DNA of 19,576 nucleotides from Clostridiales bacterium UBA735 (lineage in GTDB: Bacteria; Bacillota; Clostridia; Oscillospirales; Oscillospiraceae), in NCBI GenBank assembly GCA_002298695.1, contig DBLB01000115.1:1-19576 (forward strand). The letters are read 5' to 3'. Below, piece after piece: positions 1 through 6,643 of the stretch (positions are counted from its first letter, which is position 1; each line of letters opens with the position of its first letter). Under the pieces are notes generated by a model. That model was given only the letters and a program-made list of their open reading frames with translations. It did no database searches and was not told where the DNA came from. A program made the translations under genes and the position numbers.

Positions 1-56
1 TTGCCGTGGTCAACGTGGGCAATGATGGCAATATTTCTGAGTTTATCCTGCGTCAT
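1..56 (-). CDS. typA: Translational GTPase TypA/BipA, N-terminal fragment
   Basis: Only the first 18 codons and two further bases are inside the window; the gene runs off the left edge on the minus strand. The peptide begins MTQDKLRNIAIIAHVDHGK, which holds the start of the GTPase P-loop (AHVDHGK). The RNIAIIAHVDHGK wording is that of TypA/BipA; LepA normally reads NFCIIAHIDHGKST at this point. TypA is a ribosome-associated GTPase of the elongation-factor family, involved in ribosome assembly and stress adaptation. The ATG is preceded by a purine-rich GAAAGGGG ribosome site at about 68-75. The 270-bp gap up to the kinase gene is AT-rich and hairpin-rich. Assignment to TypA rests on 19 residues, so the family is solid but the exact member is slightly less so. 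Confidence 0.82.
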   Translation of the reverse strand, partial: MTQDKLRNIAIIAHVDHG

Positions 57-88
57 AACGGGACGCCCCTTTCAAGTTCTAATACTAT

Positions 89-220
89 TTTCTGATTAAA
101 TTCTTTAATCAGAAAGGTTCCGCCTTTGGCGTAACCGATTCCATGATTTAAATCACGGAATCCCGTCTCATAATGATCTTCATATTAAAAACTTCAATTC
201 CGTGAATGAAAGTTTTTAAT
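89..220. repeat. Cluster of four hairpins in an AT-rich intergenic region
   Basis: Four inverted repeats lie in a row between the kinase gene and typA. (1) 89-115: perfect 12-bp arms (TTTCTGATTAAA / TTTAATCAGAAA), 3-base loop. (2) 116-136: 9-bp arms with one mismatch, loop TTT. (3) 137-162: 13-bp arms with one mismatch and no loop (a palindrome). (4) 184-220: perfect 11-bp arms (ATTAAAAACTT / AAGTTTTTAAT), extendable across a bulge. Numbers 1 to 3 abut with no spacer. The stretch is far more AT-rich than the flanking genes. It would form the 5' leader of typA if transcription starts upstream, or it may be a non-autonomous inserted element. I found no convincing typA promoter in it. Confidence 0.7.
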
Positions 221-326
221 TGAATACCAGTATAAAATCTCAACAAAATTGTATTTTAACACAACTGGACGCAAAATACAAGATTTTTCATTGGCATTTT
301 CCGAAAAATTGAAGACTTCTCAGCCC

Positions 327-1316
327 CTATTCGCCGCGGAAGGACTGCTGCGGCAGGGTGAGGCGGACGGTGGTGCCTTTGCCCGGTGCGGATTCGGCAG
401 AGAGCGACGCGCCGAGGTTGTCGCAGATGCGCTTGCAGAGGGCAAGGCCGAGGCCGCTGGCCTTGCGGTCGGCCCGGCCATTAAGGCCGGTATAGCCGCG
501 GTCAAAGATGCGCGGCAGATCCTCCGGCGCGATGCCGATGCCGGTATCTGCGATGCAGAGCGTGGCGGGCGCTTCGAGATAGACGCGGATGCGGCCTTCG
601 TGCGTATATTTCAGCGCGTTGGACAGCAGCTGCTCCAGCACGAAGATCAGCCATTTCTCGTCGGTGACGACCTCCAGCCCGACCGGCTGATAGTCCAGCC
701 GGATTCCCCGGCTGATGAACTCGGCGGAGAAGCGGCGCACGCTCTGGCGGATGAGTGAGTCGAGCGCGCAGCGGCGAAAGACATAGTCGCTTGCACCGTC
801 TTGCAGGCGGAGATAGGTCATGACCATCTCCACATACTGCTCAATGCGCGAGAGCTCCGCCCGCAGCTGCCGCGCCTGCGCTGTGTCGGCGCTTTGCAGC
901 GTGAGCTGCATGGCGGCGATCGGCGTTTTGATCTGGTGGGCCCAGACGGTGTAGTATTCGATCATATCGCGGTACTGCGCGGCGTCGGCGGTCTGAAGCG
1001 CCTGCATGCGCCACCGCAGCTCGCGCAAAATTTCCTGATAGTCCGCTTCCAGCGGCTGCGAGGGGCCAGGCAGGCCGTCCAGCAGATGCTCCGGCGCGGC
1101 GGCAATGTGCAGCAGCAGCCGGTGCGTCCGCCGCAGGCGGAGAAAATCGCAGAGCAGCAGGCCGATACCTGCCAGCGCTGCCAGCAGCGCGGGATACCAG
1201 ACCGCGGCCAGCGGCAGATGATAGAGCGTGAACGACACGGCAAAGACCGCGCAGAACAGCGCCGCGCCGAGCAGCAGCCTTCGCCGCCGGTACAGATAGG
1301 CCAGAAACAGCTTCAT
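327..1316 (-). CDS. BceS-like intramembrane-sensing histidine kinase
   Basis: This 329-residue sensor kinase has two N-terminal membrane segments (about 13-32 and 36-58) joined by only a few residues, so it has almost no extracytoplasmic domain. That layout is typical of intramembrane-sensing kinases of the BceS/LiaS type, which detect cell-wall-active peptides through a partner transporter. The H-box YTVWAHQIKTPIAAMQ puts the phospho-accepting histidine at 127. The ATPase domain has the N-box (LLSNALKY, N233), DTGIGI (D257), an FDRGYTGLNGR segment typical of BceS relatives, and SGLGLALC (287-294). The start overlaps the regulator stop by 4 bp (ATGA), giving translational coupling, and fits the MKLFLAYLY N-terminus. 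No BceAB-type ABC transporter is next to it; the next gene downstream is typA. Confidence 0.88.
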   Translation of the reverse strand: MKLFLAYLYRRRRLLLGAALFCAVFAVSFTLYHLPLAAVWYPALLAALAGIGLLLCDFLRLRRTHRLLLHIAAAPEHLLDGLPGPSQPLEADYQEILRELRWRMQALQTADAAQYRDMIEYYTVWAHQIKTPIAAMQLTLQSADTAQARQLRAELSRIEQYVEMVMTYLRLQDGASDYVFRRCALDSLIRQSVRRFSAEFISRGIRLDYQPVGLEVVTDEKWLIFVLEQLLSNALKYTHEGRIRVYLEAPATLCIADTGIGIAPEDLPRIFDRGYTGLNGRADRKASGLGLALCKRICDNLGASLSAESAPGKGTTVRLTLPQQSFRGE

Positions 1317-1990
1317 ACGTCCTCCACCAGATATCCGACGCCGAATTTCGTTGTGATGAAGCCGTCCAGCCCGGCGGCGGCCAGCTTTTTGCGCAGCCGC
1401 CCCACGTTGACGTTCAGCGTATTCTCGTCCACGAAGTCCTCGCCCTGCCAGAGCTGCTCCATCAGAGTCTCCCGGCTGACGACGGCCCCCTTGTGCTCCA
1501 GCAGGCAGAGCAGGATCCGGTATTCGTTGCGGCTGAGTTCCACCTTCTCTGTGCCCACGCGCAGAGACTGGTCGTCGGTGCAGAGCTTTGCGCCCCGGTG
1601 TTCCAGCACAGGCCCGGCCGGTGCGAACGCATAGCTGCGCCGCAGCAGCGCCTGCACCTTGGCGATCAGCACGGCGGAGTCGAACGGCTTTGCGATGAAA
1701 TCGTCCGCGCCCATGTTCATGGCCATTACCACGTTCAGATTGTCCGCCGCGGAGGACAGGAACATGATCGGCACGTTGGAGCGCCGCCGGAGCTCGCTGC
1801 ACCAGTGGTATCCGTTGAAAAACGGCAGCGTGATATCCAGCAGCACCAGCTGTGCGTCGAATGCAGTGCATTCGTCCGCCACACGGCGGAAATCCTCCGC
1901 GCAGCGCACCTCATAGCCCCAGTGCGTCAGCTGCGTTTGCAGCACCTGTGCGATGCCGCGGTCGTCCTCCGCCAGAAAAATCCGGTACAC
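1313..1990 (-). CDS. BceR-like OmpR-family response regulator
   Basis: This 225-residue cytoplasmic regulator has an N-terminal receiver domain (acidic pocket EDD at 8-10, phospho-acceptor D52 in LVLLDITLP, conserved K101 in AKPF) and a C-terminal winged-helix DNA-binding domain (about 130-225, with NEYRILLCLLEH and NTLNVNVGRLRKKL). It is the partner of the kinase it overlaps by 4 bp. The start is a GTG (VYRIFLAEDD) because AGGAGGT sits 7 bases upstream; extending the frame further would pass back through the ribosome site and the promoter. A sigma-70-like promoter lies about 30 bp upstream. By family it should activate genes for resistance to cell-wall antibiotics. The adjacent MATE gene is a candidate target by position only. 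Confidence 0.88.
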   Translation of the reverse strand: MYRIFLAEDDRGIAQVLQTQLTHWGYEVRCAEDFRRVADECTAFDAQLVLLDITLPFFNGYHWCSELRRRSNVPIMFLSSAADNLNVVMAMNMGADDFIAKPFDSAVLIAKVQALLRRSYAFAPAGPVLEHRGAKLCTDDQSLRVGTEKVELSRNEYRILLCLLEHKGAVVSRETLMEQLWQGEDFVDENTLNVNVGRLRKKLAAAGLDGFITTKFGVGYLVEDV

Positions 1991-1997
1991 TGGCCGC

Positions 1998-2004
1998 ACC
2001 TCCT
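1998..2004 (-). promoter_or_regulatory. Shine-Dalgarno site fixing the GTG start of the response regulator
   Basis: AGGAGGT on the minus strand, 7 bases before the GTG at 1990. It argues against the longer frame, which begins at 2047, upstream of this site. Confidence 0.8.
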
Positions 2005-2018
2005 TCGCGTTTTCTCTA

Positions 2019-2047
2019 TTTTTACCACAAACCGGCCGGAATTGCAA
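2019..2047 (-). promoter_or_regulatory. Promoter of the BceRS-like operon
   Basis: On the minus strand TTGCAA (-35, 2047-2042) is followed after 17 bp by TAAAAA (-10, 2024-2019). The predicted start near 2012 leaves a leader of about 20 nt before the GTG start. Confidence 0.5.
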
Positions 2048-2090
2048 CCGGGCCGCTCTGCAGCACGCAGAACATGTCGGGATAACAAAG

Positions 2091-2114
2091 TGCGCTGTCC
2101 GTCAGGACAGCGCA
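2091..2114 (-). terminator. Hairpin terminator at the end of the minus-strand MATE gene
   Basis: Perfect 10-bp arms (TGCGCTGTCC / GGACAGCGCA) with a 4-base loop overlap the last codons of the MATE gene. On the minus strand it is followed by CTTTGTTAT, a weak U-tract. On the plus strand TCTTTTTG follows, but no plus-strand gene ends here. Confidence 0.55.
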
Positions 2115-3448
2115 TCTTTTTGTTCCTGTCTCCGCAGCATGAAGAAATATCCGAAGCAGAGCAGGATCTGTAACACCGAGGAGATCGGGGTGGCAAGGCC
2201 GATGCGGAACAGGGTCGCGCCCGACTGGCGGCTGACGAAGAAGGATACCGGGATGCGGATAAGGAACGCGCCCGCAATGCCCTGAATCATGACGAATGTC
2301 GTCCGTCCAAGGCCAGAGAAATAACCGATGAAGCAGAACAGGAAGCAGGTCAGGATGCAGTCGATGGCATAGGCGCGCAGATAGTCTGCTGCGGCCAGAA
2401 TGACGGCCTGCTCGTTGGCAAAGACCCCGGCCAGCAGCGCGCCGTGGAAATAAGTGATATAAAACAGCAGCAGACTTGCGGCTACCGAGGTGAGAATGCC
2501 GTAGCACAGCGCTTTGCGCGCCCGGTCTGGCTGCCCTGCGCCGATGTTCTGCGCCACAAATGCCGACATCGACTGCATATAGGCCGACGGGATCAGCATG
2601 ATGAACGCACAGACCTTCTCCGCCACGCCCATGGCCGCCGAAAACGTCAGTCCGAGGCTGTTGACAATGGCGAGGATCACCGCAAAGGACACGCTGACCA
2701 GAAAATCCTGAAGCGCCAGCGGGATGCCGATGCGCAGGATGCTGCCGGTCTGCACGGGATCCAGCCGGACGTCGGCCCGCTCCATCGTGAATGGCAGCTT
2801 CCGCCGTGCGATGACCAGTATCGAGATCACTACGCTTACCGCCTGTGCGGCCACGGTGGCGACGGCGGCGCCCGCTGCGCCCATGCCCAGCACGGCGACG
2901 CAGAGCAGGTCGCCCGCGATGTTTACCACGCAGGCGATGCCGACTGTGATGAGCGGCATTTTCGCGTCGCCGATGCCGCGGAAGATGCTGCCGAGCACGT
3001 TGAACGCCACAATGAAGAGCGTTCCGCCCCCGCAGATCCGCAGATAGGCCACTGTTTCGCTGAACGCTTCCTCCGGCGCCTGCATCAGCCGCGCCAGCGG
3101 CGCAGCCAGAAGCAGCATTGCGATTGTCAGCCCTGCGCCGACCAGCGCAAACAGGCAGAGACCGCTGCCGACGACCCGGCCGGCCTCGCGCGGGCGCTGC
3201 TCGCCAATGCGCTGGCCGATCAGCACCGTCAGGCCCATGGCCAGACTCGTGACGGCAAATGTGACCATCTGCATCAGCTGGCTTCCGGTCGAGACGCCGG
3301 AAATGTCCGCTGTCCGGGCGAATTTCCCGACGACCATCAGGTCGACCGCGCCGTACATCGCCTGCAGCAGCAGTGCCAGCAGCACCGGCAGCGCAAACCG
3401 CAGCAGCGGCGCGAGAATTTTTCCGCTGGTGAACGAATTCTTTTCCAT
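2102..3448 (-). CDS. MATE family multidrug/Na+ efflux transporter (first copy)
   Basis: This 448-residue membrane protein is of normal MATE length, with about 12 hydrophobic segments in two homologous halves. The opening ALPVLLALLLQAMYGAVDLM followed by VVGKF (19-43) is the usual first MATE helix, with D36. Later segments GSIFRGIGDAKMPL and the second-half NIGAGQPDRARKAL are also family-typical. MATE proteins export cationic drugs or metabolites using a Na+ or H+ gradient; substrate cannot be read from sequence. ATG at 3448 was chosen because GGGGAGGG lies just upstream; an upstream in-frame extension would run through the ribosome site. It has a consensus promoter 270 bp upstream and an unusually complex leader. 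It is divergent from a second, dissimilar MATE gene. Confidence 0.9.
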   Translation of the reverse strand: MEKNSFTSGKILAPLLRFALPVLLALLLQAMYGAVDLMVVGKFARTADISGVSTGSQLMQMVTFAVTSLAMGLTVLIGQRIGEQRPREAGRVVGSGLCLFALVGAGLTIAMLLLAAPLARLMQAPEEAFSETVAYLRICGGGTLFIVAFNVLGSIFRGIGDAKMPLITVGIACVVNIAGDLLCVAVLGMGAAGAAVATVAAQAVSVVISILVIARRKLPFTMERADVRLDPVQTGSILRIGIPLALQDFLVSVSFAVILAIVNSLGLTFSAAMGVAEKVCAFIMLIPSAYMQSMSAFVAQNIGAGQPDRARKALCYGILTSVAASLLLFYITYFHGALLAGVFANEQAVILAAADYLRAYAIDCILTCFLFCFIGYFSGLGRTTFVMIQGIAGAFLIRIPVSFFVSRQSGATLFRIGLATPISSVLQILLCFGYFFMLRRQEQKDALS

Positions 3449-3463
3449 ACAGCCCTCCCCAGG

Positions 3464-3621
3464 GTGTATTCTTCCAACTGTCAACGCACCCGGACAGCGG
3501 GCCTTTTTGCGCTGAAGCGCGCCAGCTTTCCTCGAAATACGTCAGTATTCCTGCAAAAAAATGGCTTGCTCAGCGTGAAAATTCCTCGCTGCCGGCCACA
3601 TCGCCAGTTGGAAGAATACAC
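3464..3621. repeat. Inverted-repeat (MITE-like) element in the MATE leader
   Basis: Perfect 17-bp terminal inverted repeats (GTGTATTCTTCCAACTG at 3464-3480, its complement at 3605-3621) enclose 124 bp with no recognisable gene. A shorter relative at 12331-12406 shares the outer GTGTATYC ends and the subterminal AACTGGCGATGTG (minus-strand reading). The left arm ends a few bases from the ribosome site of the MATE gene, so the transcript could fold the element into a long hairpin next to the start codon. No target duplication is evident. Confidence 0.62.
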
Positions 3622-3680
3622 TCTAAGCATAAAAAAACAGGCGGGACAAAACCCCGGACACGCATGCGTCTGTCCGACAT
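3570..3680 (-). CDS. Possible leader peptide of the MATE gene
   Basis: A 36-codon frame opens at ATG 3680 in the leader of the first MATE gene. The peptide begins MSDRRMRVRGFVPPVFLC, and the codons for its PPVFL stretch cover the GC-rich arm and seven-U tract of the putative attenuator at 3631-3656. A GGAG motif lies only 3 bases before the ATG, closer than ideal. The 3' part reads into the inverted-repeat element, so the present stop codon may be a by-product of that insertion. A coding frame overlapping a terminator in the leader of a drug exporter fits ribosome-mediated attenuation, but this is inference; the frame could be fortuitous. Confidence 0.3.
   Translation of the reverse strand: MSDRRMRVRGFVPPVFLCLECILPTGDVAGSEEFSR
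3631..3656 (-). terminator. Possible attenuator in the leader of the first MATE gene
   Basis: On the minus strand a short GC stem (CGGGG / TCCCG, 3656-3642) is followed by CCTG and then seven T residues (3637-3631), the form of a weak intrinsic terminator about 60 nt after the promoter. A competing stem just upstream (CGGAC...GTCCG around a CATG loop, 3676-3655) shares its 3' CCG, so the two could be mutually exclusive. There is no gene end here, which points to a regulatory rather than a housekeeping terminator. Confidence 0.42.
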
Positions 3681-3722
3681 CTTCTCCAGCCAAATTGTGT
3701 TGACCCTCCGATGAGCGTAGCA

Positions 3723-3751
3723 ATTGTACCACAGTAAGTTCGGACTGTCAA
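3723..3751 (-). promoter_or_regulatory. Promoter of the first MATE gene
   Basis: Minus strand: TTGACA (-35, 3751-3746), 17-bp spacer, TACAAT (-10, 3728-3723). The -35 is perfect and the -10 has one mismatch. Transcription from about 3716 gives a leader of roughly 270 nt. Confidence 0.72.
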
Positions 3752-3785
3752 GGGCTGCCGGCAAAAAATTTTCTGTTGAAGGGGG

Positions 3786-3813
3786 TTGAAAAATCGCGAA
3801 AAAGGGCTATGAT
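3786..3813 (+). promoter_or_regulatory. Promoter of the second MATE gene
   Basis: TTGAAA (-35, 3786-3791), 16-bp spacer, TATGAT (-10, 3808-3813). It lies back to back with the minus-strand MATE promoter, the two -35 boxes being 34 bp apart, so one DNA-bound regulator could affect both. Confidence 0.62.
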
Positions 3814-3852
3814 GGAAGAACTACGCGGATTTTCAAAGGAGGCTGGGGGGAT

Positions 3853-5220
3853 ATGACCGAACGCAGGCTGGATACCTATGATCTGCTGCAGGGCCCTGTG
3901 TTGAAAAGCCTGATGCGCTTTGCGCTGCCGATCATGATCGGGACGCTTTTGCAGCAGCTGTATTCCATGGTCGACGCCGTGGTTCTGGGGCAGTTTGTGG
4001 GTAAGACGGCGCTGGCCGCCGTCGGAGGTTCGTCGGTTGCCATCATCAATCTGCTGCTGAACTTTTTTGTTGGTCTGACGAGCGGCGCAGCCATCATCAT
4101 CTCGCAGCACTATGGCGCAAACGAGACCGATCAGGTGCGGCGCGCGGTGCACACGTCGCTGCTGATGGCTGTCGGCATCGGCGCGGTGATGACGGCGCTC
4201 GGCATCGGCACGGCGCGGGGACTGCTGACAGCGCTGGAGACGCCGGCAGATACGATGGACTATTCTCTCGATTACATGCGCTGGTATTTTGCCGGGATGA
4301 TCCCCTCCATGATCTACAACATGGGCAGCAGCGTCCTGCGCGCCGTGGGCGACAGCCGCCGCCCGCTTTACTTCCTCATCCTCTGCACGGCGGTCAATAC
4401 AGTGCTCGACCTGCTGTTCGTTGCAGTGTTCCGGATGGAGGTCGCCGGCGCGGCCATCGCCACCAGCCTTTCGCAGATGATCTGCGCGGCGTTTGTCCTG
4501 TACTCCCTGGCGCGGCGAACCGACGCCTGCCGGCTGGAATGGCGGATGCTGCGTGCCGAGACTGCGCTGCTGCGGAAAATGCTGCTGCTCGGCCTGCCGT
4601 CCGGCTTGCAGAGCATCCTCTACAACGTCACGAACGTCTATGTCCAGAAGGCCGTCAACCTGATGGGGACGGATACCGTCGCCGCCTGGTCGATCTGCGG
4701 CAAGCTCGATGGTCTGTATTGGCCGATCTCCGGCGCCATCGGCATTGCCGTCATGACCTTCATCGGCCAGAACTACGGCGCGCGCAATACCAGCCGCGTC
4801 CGCTCCGGCATCCACGCCGGCTGGGGGTTTCATATAGTTGTCTCGCTGGCCTTTTCCGCCGTGACGGTGCTGCTGCGCAGCCCCGGCGCGCACCTGTTTT
4901 CCTCGGATGCCGCCGTCATTTTGCAGGCTGAGCAGTTTTTGCTCTATATGTCCTCGTTCTATGCACTGTTTTCAAGCGTCGAGGTGCTCTCATCGGCCAT
5001 GCGCGGCGTGGGCAATGCGATGAAGCCGGCGCTCATCACATTCTTCGGCGTGAGCGTGCTGCGCATGACGCTGCTGTTTACCGTTGCGTTCCCGCACCTG
5101 AGTACGCTGACCATCTCGCTCTGCTATCCGACGACCTGGGTCGCGGCCAGCGTGATATTTATCCTTTACTATAAATTCGGCCACTGGATGCCGCCCTATC
5201 CCGAAGAACAATCCGAGTGA
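3853..5220 (+). CDS. MATE family efflux transporter (second copy)
   Basis: This 455-residue inner-membrane exporter has about 12 predicted membrane helices. The first MATE half begins LMRFALPIMIGTLLQQLYSM followed by VDAVVLGQF (20-48, D41); the second half opens with LLLGLPSGLQSILYNVTNV (245-263), the internal duplication typical of the family. AVGDSRRPL and FIGQNYGARN are further family signatures. Substrate is unknown. An AGGAGG ribosome site about 10 bp before the ATG and a promoter at 3786-3813 support the start. It is divergent from the other MATE gene but not closely similar to it, so this is not a recent tandem duplication. It converges on the HtrA gene, with a shared terminator between them. 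Confidence 0.92.
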   Translation: MTERRLDTYDLLQGPVLKSLMRFALPIMIGTLLQQLYSMVDAVVLGQFVGKTALAAVGGSSVAIINLLLNFFVGLTSGAAIIISQHYGANETDQVRRAVHTSLLMAVGIGAVMTALGIGTARGLLTALETPADTMDYSLDYMRWYFAGMIPSMIYNMGSSVLRAVGDSRRPLYFLILCTAVNTVLDLLFVAVFRMEVAGAAIATSLSQMICAAFVLYSLARRTDACRLEWRMLRAETALLRKMLLLGLPSGLQSILYNVTNVYVQKAVNLMGTDTVAAWSICGKLDGLYWPISGAIGIAVMTFIGQNYGARNTSRVRSGIHAGWGFHIVVSLAFSAVTVLLRSPGAHLFSSDAAVILQAEQFLLYMSSFYALFSSVEVLSSAMRGVGNAMKPALITFFGVSVLRMTLLFTVAFPHLSTLTISLCYPTTWVAASVIFILYYKFGHWMPPYPEEQSE

Positions 5221-5230
5221 GACAAAATAT

Positions 5231-5263
5231 CCCCTCCGGCCTCCAAAACGGAAGCCGGAGGGG
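5231..5263. terminator. Bidirectional terminator between MATE and htrA
   Basis: A strong hairpin (CCCCTCCGGC...GCCGGAGGGG, 14-bp arms with one mismatch, 5-base loop) sits between two convergent stop codons. TTCGTTT follows on the plus strand and ATATTTTG on the minus strand, so it can serve both genes. Confidence 0.8.
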
Positions 5264-5268
5264 TTCGT

Positions 5269-6576
5269 TTATCGTCCGGTCGCCTGATCGATGAGCGTGA
5301 CATCTACATCTGCGTACTGTCCGCCGCGGTAGATCGTCAGCGTGATCGTGTCGCCGGCGGAGAACTGGTTTTTGATCCGGTTCAGCTCGTCGATCGATGT
5401 CACAGCTGTGCCGTTGGCTGCGGTGATGACATCGCCTGCCGCAATGCCCTTCGCCTTGGCGTCTGAACCGTCATACACGGACGTGACATAGACGCCCTCG
5501 GGGAGGTTGTAGTAGATGCGGAATGCCAGCGGCAGCGTATCGTAGCTGATGCCGATGGCAGGCCGCCCGGCAACGTATCCGTTTTCCATCAGCTCTTCCA
5601 GAATGGGCTTTGCGACCGACATCGGGATGGCGAAGCCCAGGCCCTCGGCGGTGGAGCTATAGTAGCTGCGCATCTTCATCGTGTTGATGCCGACGACCTG
5701 CCCGTAGCAGTTGATGAGCGGCCCGCCGGAGTTGCCGTTGTTCAGCGCCGCGTCGGTCTGGATCAGAGTCATGGTCCGGTCATTCACCTCGAGATCGCGG
5801 TTGATGGCCGAAATGATGCCGCTGGTCATCGTGCCGCGCAGCTGCACGCCGAGCGGGTCGCCGATGGCGACGACGCTGTCTCCCACGCGCAGCTTTGTGG
5901 AATCGCCGAACTCCGCAGGCTGAAGATCGTCCGCCTCGACCTTGAGCACGGCCAGGTCGCTGGCCTCGTCGCTGCCGACGAGCGCTGCCTGAAGCTGCCG
6001 GTCATCGCCGATCTGGACGGAGATCACCGCCGCGTTTTCAATGACGTGTTGGTTGGTGATCAGATATCCGTCTGCGGAGAGGACGATGCCCGTGCCGGAG
6101 GATTTTCCGGAGGACGTCGTCGCCGTGATGGAAACGACGCTGTCAATGCACTTTTCGTAGATCTCCTGTAAACTCAGTGCGTCTGCCGCGTCACTCATGG
6201 CGGTTGCCGCGCCTTTGGGGGAATCGGCGATCTCTACATCCGGGTGCTCCGCCGCGGGTGCAGACTGCTGTGACTGGGCCGATCCTGCTGCGGTCTCCGT
6301 CTCGGGCACGGCCTCCGGCACCATCTGCTGCGTCGGTGTCTGCGTGCTCTGCCGCCGCCCGACGTAGAGCGCCACACCGTTTCCAGCCCGCTCCAGCCGC
6401 ACGTCCGCAAAAAACGTCATATAGATCGCGCCGCAGGTCAGAATCACCAGCAGCAGCGCTGCCACCGCCGGCCCGAGCCAGCTGCATTCCCGGCGCCTCC
6501 GACGGCCCATCGGCGTCGGATCCGGCCTGCGCGCCGGCTGTTCGTCATAATAGCCATTGTGGTCATCAAAGCTCAT
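5269..6576 (-). CDS. htrA: HtrA/DegP-like membrane-anchored serine protease
   Basis: This 435-residue S1C-family protease has a cytoplasmic N-terminus rich in Arg (GRRRRR, 24-29), one membrane anchor (about 35-56), a low-complexity linker rich in Gln, Ala and Pro (78-130), a trypsin-like protease domain and one C-terminal PDZ domain (about 335-430). The catalytic triad is intact: H177 in TNQHVIENA, D207 in SDLAVLKV and S283 in NNGNSGGPL. HtrA proteases degrade or refold damaged exported proteins outside the membrane. The gene lies 67 bp downstream of the kinase on the same strand, suggesting that it is co-transcribed with, or controlled by, the two-component system. A GAGGA motif precedes the ATG. 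It ends at a bidirectional terminator. Confidence 0.93.
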   Translation of the reverse strand: MSFDDHNGYYDEQPARRPDPTPMGRRRRRECSWLGPAVAALLLVILTCGAIYMTFFADVRLERAGNGVALYVGRRQSTQTPTQQMVPEAVPETETAAGSAQSQQSAPAAEHPDVEIADSPKGAATAMSDAADALSLQEIYEKCIDSVVSITATTSSGKSSGTGIVLSADGYLITNQHVIENAAVISVQIGDDRQLQAALVGSDEASDLAVLKVEADDLQPAEFGDSTKLRVGDSVVAIGDPLGVQLRGTMTSGIISAINRDLEVNDRTMTLIQTDAALNNGNSGGPLINCYGQVVGINTMKMRSYYSSTAEGLGFAIPMSVAKPILEELMENGYVAGRPAIGISYDTLPLAFRIYYNLPEGVYVTSVYDGSDAKAKGIAAGDVITAANGTAVTSIDELNRIKNQFSAGDTITLTIYRGGQYADVDVTLIDQATGR

Positions 6577-6643
6577 ACTGACATCCTCTTTGCTTGAAAC
6601 TCAGAATCAAACGGACTCCTGCCCGATACCCTTTGCGCTGCCG

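Noticed and set aside
1..56. LepA as an alternative to TypA
   Set aside because: The visible N-terminus RNIAIIAHVDHGK is the TypA form; LepA has a different wording around the P-loop.
2444..3703. A 419-codon plus-strand frame opposite the first MATE gene
   Set aside because: His/Arg/Gln-rich shadow translation with no domain; the minus strand encodes a complete MATE protein.
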